From assembly GCA_019634245.1 (NCBI GenBank), contig JAHQVR010000064.1:1-32112 (forward strand): a stretch of DNA of 32,112 nt. Direction: 5' to 3'. The translations under genes were made by a program, and so were the position numbers. The notes under the pieces were generated by a model, which was not told where the DNA came from, did no database searches, and worked only from the letters and a program-made list of their open reading frames with translations. This document shows, piece after piece, positions 1-8,774 of this stretch (its first letter is position 1; each line of letters opens with the position of its first letter). The stretch comes from Gammaproteobacteria bacterium. GTDB taxonomy: Bacteria > Pseudomonadota > Gammaproteobacteria > Granulosicoccales > Granulosicoccaceae.

Positions 1-9
1 AGGCTCTAT

Positions 10-375
10 TTACTCAGCGCCGAGCATCCAAATGTACTGGGAAAGGGATTTAATCTGTTCCTCAGACAATTTTTCCGCTATTGCTCTCATGACTCCATCT
101 TCGTCGTTATTACGAATCCCGTTCTTATAACGCTTAAGCTGGCTTACTACAACATCGATATTCAGACCATGGAGTTTCGGGGTTAACGATGACACCGTTT
201 TTGTATCCGGCATTCCATGACATGATTTACAAGATGGAATATCGGATGTTAAGTCACCCTCTTCGTAAAGTGTTCTGCCGACGGTCATAGTCTCAGGATC
301 TGGTTGCAGCTTATTCGGGTCACGCACTACCTGTCTTCCCAGTGCTATCAGTAGCGCTCGGGTCAACCCCTGCAT
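10..375 (-). CDS. Cytochrome c class I domain protein, likely 3' part of a broken composite gene
   Basis: The frame encodes a single c-type haem domain: a GRTLYEEGD lead-in, then the haem-binding motif CKSCHG, and a C-terminal helix ending IWMLGAE before a TAA stop. Mono-haem cytochromes of this kind carry electrons in the periplasm. The possible ATG at 375 lies inside the ankyrin-coding frame just upstream, and the segment that follows (TRALLIALG) is a poor signal peptide with no cleavage site. Without an export signal the haem could not be attached. It is therefore more likely the C-terminal domain of a protein whose N-terminal part is the ankyrin frame at 320-688, one base out of register. 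The CXXCH domain is clear; its standing as an independent gene is doubtful. Confidence 0.55.
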   Translation of the reverse strand: MQGLTRALLIALGRQVVRDPNKLQPDPETMTVGRTLYEEGDLTSDIPSCKSCHGMPDTKTVSSLTPKLHGLNIDVVVSQLKRYKNGIRNNDEDGVMRAIAEKLSEEQIKSLSQYIWMLGAE

Positions 376-688
376 CGAGAAGCATTTGAACTACCTCTCG
401 GTTGCTTTTTTCAATGGGAATATGAAGCGATGGGCGCTTCTTAAAGCCAAGCGTTTTGTCATTGGCATTTTGCCCTTGGGCCAAAAGCAATGCGACTATG
501 TCGTTGTTATTTGCGAAAAGCGCGTTCTGCAACAGTGATCGATTATGGTCGTCCCGCACATCCAAAGCTGGATTTGCTAACAACGCTTCTTTTAACCCGG
601 CAACATCAGCGCTCTTAACTAGCGCGTGTAGATCGTGGGATTGAGAATAGACTTGATTAGCAGTAAATAAGAGCTCAATGTGGAGGAT
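320..688 (-). pseudogene. Ankyrin-repeat segment, no recognisable start, out of frame with downstream cytochrome c
   Basis: The frame shows about three ankyrin-type units: DLHALVKSADVAGLKEALLA, then RSLLQNALFANNNDIVALLLAQGQNAN, then a degenerate unit ending VVQMLLDAGVDPSATDSTGKT. It stops with TGA at 322-320, in the middle of the next expected repeat. Between the tRNA 3' end (709) and the first repeat there is no ATG, GTG or TTG in this frame. Only rare ATT or ATC codons (679, 688) could start it, and no Shine-Dalgarno sequence precedes them. A stretch LHIELLFTANQVYSQS could be the tail of a signal peptide. The frame overlaps the cytochrome c frame by 56 nt. The simplest reading is a decayed ankyrin-cytochrome c fusion gene that has lost its 5' end and acquired one extra base. 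A sequencing error or a non-ATG start are alternatives. Confidence 0.5.
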
Positions 689-708
689 TAAGCTTGAATC
701 TGGAAATA

Positions 709-784
<76 letters not shown>

Positions 785-800
785 ACAGCAGGAGCCAGCG

Positions 801-829
801 ATTATACAGAACTATCCACTCTATCGGGT
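801..829 (-). promoter_or_regulatory. Sigma-70 promoter for tRNA-Ala
   Basis: A perfect -10 box TATAAT reads on the minus strand at 806-801, followed by a GC-rich discriminator (CGCTGGC), typical of stable-RNA promoters under stringent control. Predicted transcription starts about 10 nt before the mature tRNA 5' end at 784. The -35 region around 824-829 (ACCCGA) matches the consensus poorly. The rest of the 141-nt gap to gltX holds only an imperfect GGGT/TCGG repeat with no T-tract. Confidence 0.5.
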
Positions 830-925
830 CGGGTCGGAGCCGAACCCTAATCCCATGATTTGTGGCGCGATATTATCGATTTAACGGCTATTTTCTGGCT
901 AATTTTCAGTGATTTTCTTTGAACA

Positions 926-2338
926 TCAATCGGTTAGGTTGGTCCGACCCCAATCGAGGGCGGATTGGAGGCGCGTGAGGGTTTGGGGGCGGCCGATCAG
1001 AGCAAGGGTTTGGTCAAGGGCTGGCGAGGCTGTGCTACCGGTGATAGCAACGCGAAGCGGTAAACCGATCTTGCCAAAACCTACCTCAAGAGAATCAACG
1101 GTGTTTTGTATGGCGGCCTCAATGGCTGCGGGTTTCCATTCCTCCAATGCTTCGAAGTTTTGCATCATCCGTTCTAGGCGGGGCATCGCATCGCTAGTGA
1201 GTTGCTTTTTGGCCGCTTTGGGGTCGTATTCACGGGGTGCCTGATAAAAATAACGAACGCTCTGAGCCAATTCAACTAATGTCTTGGCGCGTTCACGCAA
1301 CAGATCAACAACCGCAGACAGGGCAGGAGCATCGGTGGTCGTAGTATCCAAGTTTTGTAGATAGGGCTGCACAGCAACCGCTAATTCATCGGCGGGTAAC
1401 TGTTGTATATGTTGCTGATTCACCCATTCCAGCTTCTTGTTATCAAATACCGCACCGGCTCTATTTACAGCTTCTAAAGAGAACAGCTGGATCATCTCAT
1501 CACGACTAAACAATTCTTGATCCTGGTGGGACCAGCCGAGTCGCACCAAATAATTCAGTAACGCATCCGGTAAGTAACCCTGTTGCTGATACTGCATCAC
1601 ACTGACCGCGCCATGGCGTTTGGATAAACGCTTACCATCTTCACCCAAAATCATCGGTAGGTGAGCAAACGCCGGCAGTGTAGCGCCTAGTGCGGAAAAC
1701 AAATTGATTTGTCTTACCGTATTGTTCACATGATCGTCACCACGAATGACATGTGATATTTGCATATCAATATCGTCAACCACCACCGATAAGTTGTAGG
1801 TGGGAGAACCATCCGAGCGCAGTAGAATAAGGTCATCAAGTTCGGCGTTTTCAACCTCGATGTCGCCTTTGACCAAATCATTGATCACCACCGATCCGGT
1901 CAAGGGGTTTTTAAATCGCACTACAGGTTTTACACCGTCAGGAGGTGTGTCCTTGCGATCTCGCCAGTAGCCGTTGTAGCGAGGTTTCTCCTTTTTAGCC
2001 ATCGCGGTTTCACGCATCGCATCGAGTTCTTCAGGCGTGCAGTAACAATGATAGGCATGCCCTGACTCCAACAATTGGTCGATTACTTCACGATACCGAT
2101 CAAACCGCTCAGTTTGAAAAAACGGGCCTTCATCCTGCTTTAGCCCCAGCCACTCCAGGCCATCGTGAATCGCCTGAACCGACTCTGATGTTGAGCGCTC
2201 CCGGTCGGTATCTTCGATTCGCAGAATATATTCACCCCCTTGTTGTCTTGCGAATAGATAACAAAACAACGCCGTTCGGGCGCTGCCAATATGCAGATAC
2301 CCAGTGGGGCTTGGGGCGAAACGAGTTCGGACGCTCAT
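926..2338 (-). CDS. gltX: Glutamyl-tRNA synthetase
   Basis: A class I aminoacyl-tRNA synthetase that charges tRNA-Glu with glutamate in the cytoplasm. The Rossmann catalytic domain opens with the expected TRFAPSPTGYLHIGSAR (HIGH motif, residues about 15-18), and the KMSKS equivalent KRLSKRHG lies near residue 245. The helical anticodon-binding domain fills the C-terminus to DWGRTNLTD. From the ATG at 2338 the protein is 470 aa, matching the usual length. An upstream TTG at 2374 would add 12 residues that family members lack, so I prefer 2338 although neither start has a strong Shine-Dalgarno. A minus-strand TACAAT at 2393-2388 is a possible -10 box. tRNA-Ala follows on the same strand. Confidence 0.96.
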   Translation of the reverse strand: MSVRTRFAPSPTGYLHIGSARTALFCYLFARQQGGEYILRIEDTDRERSTSESVQAIHDGLEWLGLKQDEGPFFQTERFDRYREVIDQLLESGHAYHCYCTPEELDAMRETAMAKKEKPRYNGYWRDRKDTPPDGVKPVVRFKNPLTGSVVINDLVKGDIEVENAELDDLILLRSDGSPTYNLSVVVDDIDMQISHVIRGDDHVNNTVRQINLFSALGATLPAFAHLPMILGEDGKRLSKRHGAVSVMQYQQQGYLPDALLNYLVRLGWSHQDQELFSRDEMIQLFSLEAVNRAGAVFDNKKLEWVNQQHIQQLPADELAVAVQPYLQNLDTTTTDAPALSAVVDLLRERAKTLVELAQSVRYFYQAPREYDPKAAKKQLTSDAMPRLERMMQNFEALEEWKPAAIEAAIQNTVDSLEVGFGKIGLPLRVAITGSTASPALDQTLALIGRPQTLTRLQSALDWGRTNLTD

Positions 2339-2448
2339 GATTTGGGGCAACGGGTTAAATGATAAGGAGCACAAATTCAGCGAATTGATTGTATCAAAGG
2401 TGCACCCGGTTTCGTCGCAGGTATACTCACAGTCACTGCTATTAAATT

Positions 2449-3249
2449 ATGGTCCAGTCACTTATCGCTATGAACGCCACTAACGCCTTCGTATCCGCAG
2501 GCAATCATTGTTTCTCAACAGCGACGTCGGTTGTGGGACTCGTTCGAAAAATGAACGAAGATGCGTTCCTGGATGCCCGCGAGGCTGGGCTTTGGGTGGT
2601 GGCCGATGGTATGGGTGGCCACAGCCGAGGCGATCGAGCCAGTCAGTGCATCATAGATAAATTGGTCTCGTTTGTTAGCCTCGGTGATGCGGAACACGAT
2701 GTACACGAGCTGCTGACTCGGCTTGATGACGCCAACGATTTTTGCCGCAATGAAGCCCAAGGCCAGGTTATGGGTAGCACAGTGGCGGCGCTCTATCTGT
2801 TGGGCAACAAAGCCTATGTACTATGGGCCGGAGACAGCCGTATTTATCGATTCCGAGACGGAACCATGCATCAACTCACCGAAGATCATAGTTTGGTACA
2901 AGAGCTTCACCGGTTGGGTGAGATCAGTGAAGAAGACGCAGAAAATCATCCGTCTTCGAACGTGATCACCAGAGCGATTGGCGTCAGCGATCAGCTGGAT
3001 GTTCAAGTGCGCCAGATTAGTGTTGAAGCGGGCGATCGATTTTTACTGTGCAGCGATGGTTTATTTAAAGATGTCGCTCGGCATGAGGTGGAGGCCAATT
3101 TGGTCATCCCGAACCCACAACAGGCGTTAAACGAACTGGTTAAACTCGCACTCGCTCGCGGCGGCACCGACAACATCACAGGCATTGTGGTGCAAGTGCC
3201 CCAACCTGCCGCCGGTAGCTGGCCACCAGCAGCAGGCGGAATCGGTTAA
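2449..3249 (+). CDS. PP2C-family serine/threonine protein phosphatase
   Basis: A metal-dependent PPM/PP2C phosphatase of 266 aa, the small bacterial Stp1/PppA type that removes phosphate from Ser/Thr. The metal-binding signatures are all present: RKMNEDAF (Asp38), [13 protein letters not shown] (Asp53), FLLCSDGLF near residue 200, and GGTDNIT near residue 240. There is no signal peptide or membrane segment, so it should be cytoplasmic. The C-terminus is a short Pro/Gly/Ala tail. ATG codons at 2449 and 2470 are both possible starts without a clear ribosome site; a TATACT at 2422-2427 could be a -10 box. No Ser/Thr kinase or type VI secretion gene is next to it, so its substrate is unknown. Its TAA overlaps the stop codon of convergent clpB. 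Confidence 0.9.
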   Translation: MVQSLIAMNATNAFVSAGNHCFSTATSVVGLVRKMNEDAFLDAREAGLWVVADGMGGHSRGDRASQCIIDKLVSFVSLGDAEHDVHELLTRLDDANDFCRNEAQGQVMGSTVAALYLLGNKAYVLWAGDSRIYRFRDGTMHQLTEDHSLVQELHRLGEISEEDAENHPSSNVITRAIGVSDQLDVQVRQISVEAGDRFLLCSDGLFKDVARHEVEANLVIPNPQQALNELVKLALARGGTDNITGIVVQVPQPAAGSWPPAAGGIG

Positions 3250-5858
3250 TGCATGGTAGCCGCCAGTGGCGTCACTGTACCTTTATTAAAACTCAACTTA
3301 TCACCTGAGACATCGACCGAAATAGTATCGCCACCCACAAACTCACCACCCAATATCGCTTGCGCCAGTGGGTTCTCGACATACTCTTGAATGGCCCGTT
3401 TTAACGGTCGCGCACCATAGACCGGATCGAACCCAGCTTCACCTAAGAAATCCAGTGCCGCGTCGCTGACTTCCAAATCGTAGTCGCGTGATTCCAGCCG
3501 TTTTTCGAGCTGTCGAATTTGAATACCGCAGATCATGCGAATGTGTTCCTTAGCCAGTGGTCTAAACACAACACTTTCATCAATTCGGTTGATAAATTCA
3601 GGTCGGAAATGTTGGCCGACAATCTCCATCACCGACGATTTCATCTGGGCATAGTTATCCGCACCGGCAAGATCCTGAATCACATGACTACCCAGGTTAG
3701 AGGTCATAACAATAACGGTATTACGAAAATCCACTGTTCGACCTTGACCGTCGGTAAGCCGACCATCATCCAACACCTGCAGCAAGATATTGAACACATC
3801 ACTGTGCGCTTTTTCAACTTCATCAAGCAATATCACCGAATAGGGTTTACGCCGTACCGCTTCGGTTAAATAGCCGCCTTCTTCATAACCCACGTACCCC
3901 GGAGGCGCTCCAATTAATCGAGCTACCGAATGCTTCTCCATAAACTCGGACATATCGATTCGTACCATGGCCTCTTCACTATCAAACAGGAATTCAGCCA
4001 GCGATTTGGTGAGTTCGGTTTTGCCCACACCGGTGGGCCCCAGAAACAGAAAAGAACCAATCGGCCGCTTCGGATCAGACAGCCCAGCTCTGGAGCGGCG
4101 CACGGCATCCGACACCGCTTCCACTGCCTCAAATTGCCCGACAACTCGCTTAGCCAATTCGTTTTCCATACGCAAAAGCTTTTCCTTTTCACCTTCGAGC
4201 ATTTTGCTCACTGGTATACCCGTCCATTTGGACACAACGTCTGCGACTTCATCGGCCGTTACATTGTTGCGCAGCAATTGCATGTCACTTTGATCTGCCG
4301 ACTCCAAGGCTTCCTTCAGTTGCTTCTCCAAAGCCGGTATCTGGCCATACTGCAACTCCGACATGCGAGCAAGATCACCAGCTCTTCGGGCTGTTTCTAG
4401 TTCTAAGCGCACACGCTCAAGCTCTTCTTTAATCCCTGTTGATCCCTGGACTGACGCTTTCTCTGCAAGCCAAATCTCCTCCAGATCCGCATACTCTTTT
4501 GCCACAGCATCGATATCTTCATCCAGCTTTTGCAAACGCTGTAATGATGCATCATCGGTTTCCTTGGCCAACGCTTCGCGTTCAATTTTGAGTTGAATCA
4601 AGCGCCGTTCAAGCTTGTCCAGCTCTTCTGGCTTGGAATCAATTTCCATGCGGATGTGAGAGGCCGCTTCGTCGATCAAATCAATCGCCTTGTCCGGCAG
4701 CTGACGATCACTGATATATCGATGAGACAGCGTCGCAGCAGATACGATAGCAGGATCTGTAATTTCAACACCATGGTGCACTTCGTAACGCTCTTTCAAG
4801 CCACGCAATATGGCAATGGTGTGTTCCACGGTAGGTTCATCGACGATAATTTTTTGGAAACGTCGCTCAAGGGCGGCATCTTTTTCCACATACTGTCGAT
4901 ACTCATCTAGCGTAGTCGCGCCTATACAGTGCAATTCACCACGCGCAAGAGCTGGTTTGAGCATGTTGCCCGCATCCATCGCACCCTCGGCCTTACCGGC
5001 TCCTACCATAGTATGGATTTCATCAATGAACAAAATTACTTGACCTTCCTGCTTGGCCAGATCGTTCAGCACCGCCTTTAGTCGTTCCTCAAATTCACCA
5101 CGGAACTTTGCACCCGCGATCAACGCCCCCATATCCAACGACAATACTCGCTTGTTGCGCACACCTTCAGGAACTTCACCGTCCACAATGCGCTGAGCCA
5201 ATCCTTCGACAATGGCGGTTTTACCCACACCTGGTTCACCGATGATAACCGGGTTGTTTTTGGTTCGGCGCTGGAGCACTTGAATAGCCCGACGAATTTC
5301 ATCGTCCCGACCAATTACCGGATCAATCTTGCCCTGCTCTGCTCGTTCAGTGAGATCAATGGTGTACTTCTCTAGGGCCTGACGCTGCTCTTCGGCATTG
5401 GGGTCATTGATTGGCTCATCACCCTGAATGTCAGAAACGGTTTTTTCAATAGCGGCAAGGTTCGCGCCTTGCTCAATCATCAGCTCAGCAACAGAATTTT
5501 TCTTTTCTTCCAACACAGCCAGTACAAAGAGCTCTGTTGAAATATATTGATCGCCGCGTTGCTGCGATTTCTTCTCGGTCAAATTCAACAGGCGATTGAG
5601 CTCATTGGATACATGCAACTGCCCACTGCCACCTTGTACGCTAGCCAAATTATCAAGCATCTGACCCAAACCCGCGCGCAGTCCATTCACATTGACACCC
5701 GATTGGGCCAATAGTGGACGTACACCGCCTCCATCCTGGTCTAAAAACGCCAGCATCAAATGGGCTGCTTCAATAAATTGGTGATCTCGTCCGATCGCAA
5801 GCGATTGCGCTTCTTGTAGCGCCAGCTGAAATTTGCTTGTCAGTTTATCTAGTCGCAT
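3246..5858 (-). CDS. clpB: ATP-dependent disaggregase ClpB
   Basis: A Hsp100 AAA+ hexameric disaggregase that works with DnaK to rescue aggregated proteins after heat stress. In order: the N-terminal Clp_N repeat domain; NBD1 with Walker A GEPGVGKT near residue 206 and Walker [11 protein letters not shown]; the coiled-coil middle domain (about 400-530, rich in Leu/Glu/Lys); NBD2 with Walker A GPTGVGKT near residue 605; and the sensor-2 motif [10 protein letters not shown]. The coiled-coil insertion separates it from ClpA. From the ATG at 5858 ([11 protein letters not shown], the usual ClpB opening) it is 870 aa against 857 in E. coli. Earlier in-frame codons would add an atypical MLTTTRLT. 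It lies downstream of rluD-pgeF as in E. coli and has its own heat-shock-type promoter. Confidence 0.97.
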   Translation of the reverse strand: MRLDKLTSKFQLALQEAQSLAIGRDHQFIEAAHLMLAFLDQDGGGVRPLLAQSGVNVNGLRAGLGQMLDNLASVQGGSGQLHVSNELNRLLNLTEKKSQQRGDQYISTELFVLAVLEEKKNSVAELMIEQGANLAAIEKTVSDIQGDEPINDPNAEEQRQALEKYTIDLTERAEQGKIDPVIGRDDEIRRAIQVLQRRTKNNPVIIGEPGVGKTAIVEGLAQRIVDGEVPEGVRNKRVLSLDMGALIAGAKFRGEFEERLKAVLNDLAKQEGQVILFIDEIHTMVGAGKAEGAMDAGNMLKPALARGELHCIGATTLDEYRQYVEKDAALERRFQKIIVDEPTVEHTIAILRGLKERYEVHHGVEITDPAIVSAATLSHRYISDRQLPDKAIDLIDEAASHIRMEIDSKPEELDKLERRLIQLKIEREALAKETDDASLQRLQKLDEDIDAVAKEYADLEEIWLAEKASVQGSTGIKEELERVRLELETARRAGDLARMSELQYGQIPALEKQLKEALESADQSDMQLLRNNVTADEVADVVSKWTGIPVSKMLEGEKEKLLRMENELAKRVVGQFEAVEAVSDAVRRSRAGLSDPKRPIGSFLFLGPTGVGKTELTKSLAEFLFDSEEAMVRIDMSEFMEKHSVARLIGAPPGYVGYEEGGYLTEAVRRKPYSVILLDEVEKAHSDVFNILLQVLDDGRLTDGQGRTVDFRNTVIVMTSNLGSHVIQDLAGADNYAQMKSSVMEIVGQHFRPEFINRIDESVVFRPLAKEHIRMICGIQIRQLEKRLESRDYDLEVSDAALDFLGEAGFDPVYGARPLKRAIQEYVENPLAQAILGGEFVGGDTISVDVSGDKLSFNKGTVTPLAATMH

Positions 5859-5924
5859 GGTCAATCTCGTTGTCGTTAACAATGCCTGAACGAACGCACT
5901 CGGGTGCTATTCTGGCTGAATAGA

Positions 5925-5952
5925 ACATGGTGCTGCACAAAGATATTTCAAC
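5925..5952 (-). promoter_or_regulatory. Sigma-32 (heat-shock) promoter of clpB
   Basis: On the minus strand GTTGAAA (5952-5946) is followed after 13 nt by CACCATGT (5932-5925). The E. coli sigma-32 consensus is CTTGAAA, 11-16 nt, CCCCATNT, so one mismatch falls in the -35 box and one in the -10 box. The predicted start near 5917 gives a leader of about 60 nt to the clpB ATG. A small inverted repeat CTATTC/GAATAG (5907-5923) sits at the start of that leader. Known biology (clpB is a sigma-32 regulon gene) supports the call. Confidence 0.7.
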
Positions 5953-5989
5953 ATCACCACGTCAAACTATGGCGAACCCACGCGAAGAC

Positions 5990-6751
5990 TTAGTGCGGCT
6001 CTAGCCAGGCAAACAACGCCATCCTGCCACTGCGAATATTGTCTCGGCGATGGGAGTAAAAGCGCTCTTTGTCCGTGAAGGTGCAGCACTCACCCCCACT
6101 GATCTCAATTCGGTGTTCCTGCGACAATGCATCCCTTGCCAATTGATAGATATTAGCTAGGTATTTAGGCGGGCTACCTTGCGTGGAAGCAATGGGTTCA
6201 AATGCGCTGCCAGTGTCTGGGTTCACGCTGACAAAGGCCTCCCAGACGTCCTGCCCCACTTCGAAAGCCTGTGGTCCAATGGCCGGACCCAGCCAAGCGT
6301 ACAATCGCTCCGCGGCTGAGAAGGTAGCCAAGGTTTTTTGCAGTACACCGTTCGCCAGTCCGCGCCAACCAGCATGAGCTACCGCCACCTGAGTGCCTGA
6401 TTCATTGGTAATGGCCACAGGCAAACAGTCTGCTGTCATAACGGTGATGACACGGTTCACTACCGTCGTCAACGCGGCATCAGCCACGATGGTCTCAGTG
6501 GGTGCTTTGTCTTCCAGACGATACACATCCGTGCCGTGCACCTGATTCATCCACAGTGGCGAACCGGGCATTCGCAACTGTTGCTGCAAGTAATGTCGAT
6601 TTTTCTGTACGGTGTCGGCATCATCATCAACATGCAATCCAAGATTCATTGAGTCAAACGGTGGCTGACTATACCCACCTATCCGCGTACTGTTGAACAC
6701 ACGCACACACTTTGGTGCAGACCAGCTGGGTTTTACAATATCGATGGTCAT
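5990..6751 (-). CDS. pgeF: PgeF, peptidoglycan editing factor (laccase-domain, YfiH family)
   Basis: A Cu/Zn-binding hydrolase of the former DUF152 (YfiH) family. The E. coli member removes wrongly incorporated amino acids (L-Ser for L-Ala) from UDP-MurNAc-linked precursors. The three metal ligands are visible: His72 in NQVHGTDV, Cys109 in MTADCLPV and His126 in VAHAGWRG. The start at 6751 gives 253 aa and forms an ATGA overlap with the rluD stop, so translation is probably coupled; longer in-frame extensions would run into rluD. The order rluD-pgeF-clpB is conserved in gammaproteobacteria. Confidence 0.93.
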   Translation of the reverse strand: MTIDIVKPSWSAPKCVRVFNSTRIGGYSQPPFDSMNLGLHVDDDADTVQKNRHYLQQQLRMPGSPLWMNQVHGTDVYRLEDKAPTETIVADAALTTVVNRVITVMTADCLPVAITNESGTQVAVAHAGWRGLANGVLQKTLATFSAAERLYAWLGPAIGPQAFEVGQDVWEAFVSVNPDTGSAFEPIASTQGSPPKYLANIYQLARDALSQEHRIEISGGECCTFTDKERFYSHRRDNIRSGRMALFAWLEPH

Positions 6752-7737
6752 GCAGAAGCTCGAAGCACTTGCAGCACCAGATCCATATCGCTTGGCATAT
6801 CGCACTGGTAAGTCATAAGTTCGTTGTCGGCTGGGTGCACCAAGGACAAGCGGGTTGCATGGAGCGCTTGTCGCGAAAACTGAGCTGCAGTTTCCGGTAG
6901 TGATAATCGGCGAGTTCGCGTGGCTCTTCCGTATACCGGATCACCGAGTAATGGATGGCCGATGTGCAGCATATGTACGCGTATTTGATGAGTGCGCCCA
7001 GTTTCTAACTTCACCGACACCAAAGCACAGCCATCAAATCGTTCAAGCACCACAAAGTGCGTTCGTGCAGACTTTCCACCAGACACTACCGCCATGCGTT
7101 TTCGATCTTTAGGGTGCCGGGCAATCGGTTCATCAATAACACCCGATTGCTGTGGATCTCCCATAACAATGGCCAGATACTCTCGACCCAATTCGCGAGT
7201 TTGCAGTTGCTGAACCAATGAGGTGTGCGCGCGAATCGAATGCGCCACGACACACAGTCCAGAGGTGTCCTTATCCAAACGATGCACAATACCCGCGCGG
7301 GGGAGCTGCTGCTGCATAGGGTACTGATACAGCACTCCCTTCATCAACGTATCGTCGCGATGCCCCGGTGCTGGGTGCATCACTAAACCGGCTGGCTTGT
7401 TAATAACAAAGACATCGTCGTCTTTGTGTACGTAGTTCACGGGAAGGTCGGTGGGTTGAACCTTGGCAGACCCATCTTCTAAGGCTTCTTCCCAGGACTG
7501 CAATTGGATATCCGGAGGTAAACGCAATTCCAGCTGTTCTCCACCGAGTAACTTGAACCGCGGCTTGCGCGATTCGCCGTTCACCGTTAAATACCCCGCC
7601 TCAATCCAACGTTGTAAACGACTCCTAGAATAGTCGCGAAACAACGCAGCGGCCATGGCATCCAGCCGTGTGCCCGCCGAGCTCAGCGGCACTTCGGCCT
7701 CATTTTGCGAAGCTTCCGTTAATTCACTATCTGTCAT
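6748..7737 (-). CDS. rluD: 23S rRNA pseudouridine synthase RluD
   Basis: A RluA-family pseudouridine synthase; RluD modifies U1911, U1915 and U1917 in helix 69 of 23S rRNA. An N-terminal S4 RNA-binding domain (about residues 20-85, RLDAMAAALFRDYSRSRLQRW) precedes the catalytic domain with GIVHRLDKDTSGL, whose Asp is the nucleophile. GRTHQIRVHM is the other family signature. The 329-aa length fits. RluD rather than RluA or RluC is inferred from the position between bamD (divergent) and pgeF. The 74-nt divergent gap to bamD must hold both promoters; a TATACT at 7800-7805 is a possible bamD -10 box but lies very close to its start. Confidence 0.94.
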   Translation of the reverse strand: MTDSELTEASQNEAEVPLSSAGTRLDAMAAALFRDYSRSRLQRWIEAGYLTVNGESRKPRFKLLGGEQLELRLPPDIQLQSWEEALEDGSAKVQPTDLPVNYVHKDDDVFVINKPAGLVMHPAPGHRDDTLMKGVLYQYPMQQQLPRAGIVHRLDKDTSGLCVVAHSIRAHTSLVQQLQTRELGREYLAIVMGDPQQSGVIDEPIARHPKDRKRMAVVSGGKSARTHFVVLERFDGCALVSVKLETGRTHQIRVHMLHIGHPLLGDPVYGRATRTRRLSLPETAAQFSRQALHATRLSLVHPADNELMTYQCDMPSDMDLVLQVLRASA

Positions 7738-7811
7738 GATCGTATACGAACATATTCTCGGTCACTAACTTATATAAGGGCGGAAGGGCTCAGATTCGCT
7801 ATACTTTTCCG

Positions 7812-8597
7812 ATGATGACGAAAATTCGCCAAACGGCTCGCCAATCGGCCCTGGTCGTGACCGTCCTAGCGACACTGACGCTCACAGGCTGTGCTTCAAA
7901 TAACACCACTGTCACAGACTCATCCACAGCAGAAAGCCTGTACCGGGCAGCAAAACGCTCGCTGGACCAAGGGGATTTTCTGACGGCCATCGACTATTTC
8001 GAAACCCTTGGCGCTCGCTACCCCTTTGGCAACTACACCCAGCAGGCTCAGCTGGATATTGCCTATGCGTACTTCAAACAAGATGAATACGACAACGCCA
8101 TCTCCTCGGCCGATCGGTTCATCAAGCTCTACCCGCGCAGCGAAAACGTTGATTATGCCTACTACATGAAAGGATTGAGTCATTTTTCTCGGGGTGGGTC
8201 CTTTATGGAACGAATTTTTCCGCGAGATATGTCTAAGGTGAATCAGAACTGGTTGCGTTCCGCCTATGCAGAGTTTGATGCCTTAATTCGTCGATTCCCA
8301 GACAGCCGATATGTGCCTGATTCGCTGGAAAGAATGCAGTATTTACGCGATGAAATGGCCCGTCATGAATTAACGACTGCCCAGTTTTACTATGATCGAG
8401 GCGCCATGGTGGCCGCCATCAATCGGGTGACCTTTCTCTTGGAGCATTTCAAAGAATCAAAGCATGTGCCCAATGCCCTGGCATTGATGGCGAGTGCCTA
8501 TGGCTCGATGGGCCAGACAGACCTCAAAGCCGACACCCTTCGGGTGTTAGAACAAACCGCCCCTGAACACCCGGCGCTTCAGGCCCAGCAAAGTTAG
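7812..8597 (+). CDS. bamD: Outer-membrane assembly lipoprotein BamD
   Basis: The essential lipoprotein of the BAM complex, which inserts beta-barrel proteins into the outer membrane. The N-terminus is a lipoprotein signal peptide (positive MMTKIRQTARQ, hydrophobic core, lipobox LTGC with Cys27 as the acylated residue). After it come TPR-type helical pairs: ESLYRAAKRSLDQGDFLTAI, QLDIAYAYFKQDEYDNAI, then YVPDSLERMQYLRDEMARHE. The 261-aa length is normal (E. coli 245). The start could be either of two adjacent ATGs at 7812 and 7815. It diverges from rluD as in E. coli, and two nested hairpins follow its stop codon. Confidence 0.95.
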   Translation: MMTKIRQTARQSALVVTVLATLTLTGCASNNTTVTDSSTAESLYRAAKRSLDQGDFLTAIDYFETLGARYPFGNYTQQAQLDIAYAYFKQDEYDNAISSADRFIKLYPRSENVDYAYYMKGLSHFSRGGSFMERIFPRDMSKVNQNWLRSAYAEFDALIRRFPDSRYVPDSLERMQYLRDEMARHELTTAQFYYDRGAMVAAINRVTFLLEHFKESKHVPNALALMASAYGSMGQTDLKADTLRVLEQTAPEHPALQAQQS

Positions 8598-8602
8598 CGT
8601 CC

Positions 8603-8648
8603 GCGGCGAGCGCCGCAGCCAATCTAGCTCTGCCGACCGATTGGCTGC
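8603..8648 (+). other. Two adjoining inverted repeats downstream of bamD
   Basis: First hairpin: GCGGCG (8603-8608) and CGCCGC (8611-8616) separated by only AG. Second hairpin: GCAGCCAATC (8615-8624) pairs perfectly with GATTGGCTGC (8639-8648) around a 14-nt loop. The two stems share two bases, so they compete. No T-run follows, so this is not a textbook intrinsic terminator. It may be a Rho-dependent end, an mRNA 3'-stabilising structure or a switch affecting pilSR, which begins about 125 nt later on the same strand. Confidence 0.5.
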
Positions 8649-8774
8649 ATACCCAGCTAGCCTAGCCACCACATCCCTTCACTGGGCACTGGTGGATCAA
8701 AGACACCTTATATAGAGAGTCCGTGGTCTGGAACTTGCTCCGATTGGGTTGGATTCCCTAGCCCGACGACCCGA

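Noticed and set aside
829..856. Imperfect GGGT/TCGG repeat between gltX and the tRNA as a gltX terminator
   Set aside because: The stem has a bulge and no T-tract; it may just be a short direct repeat of TCGGG.
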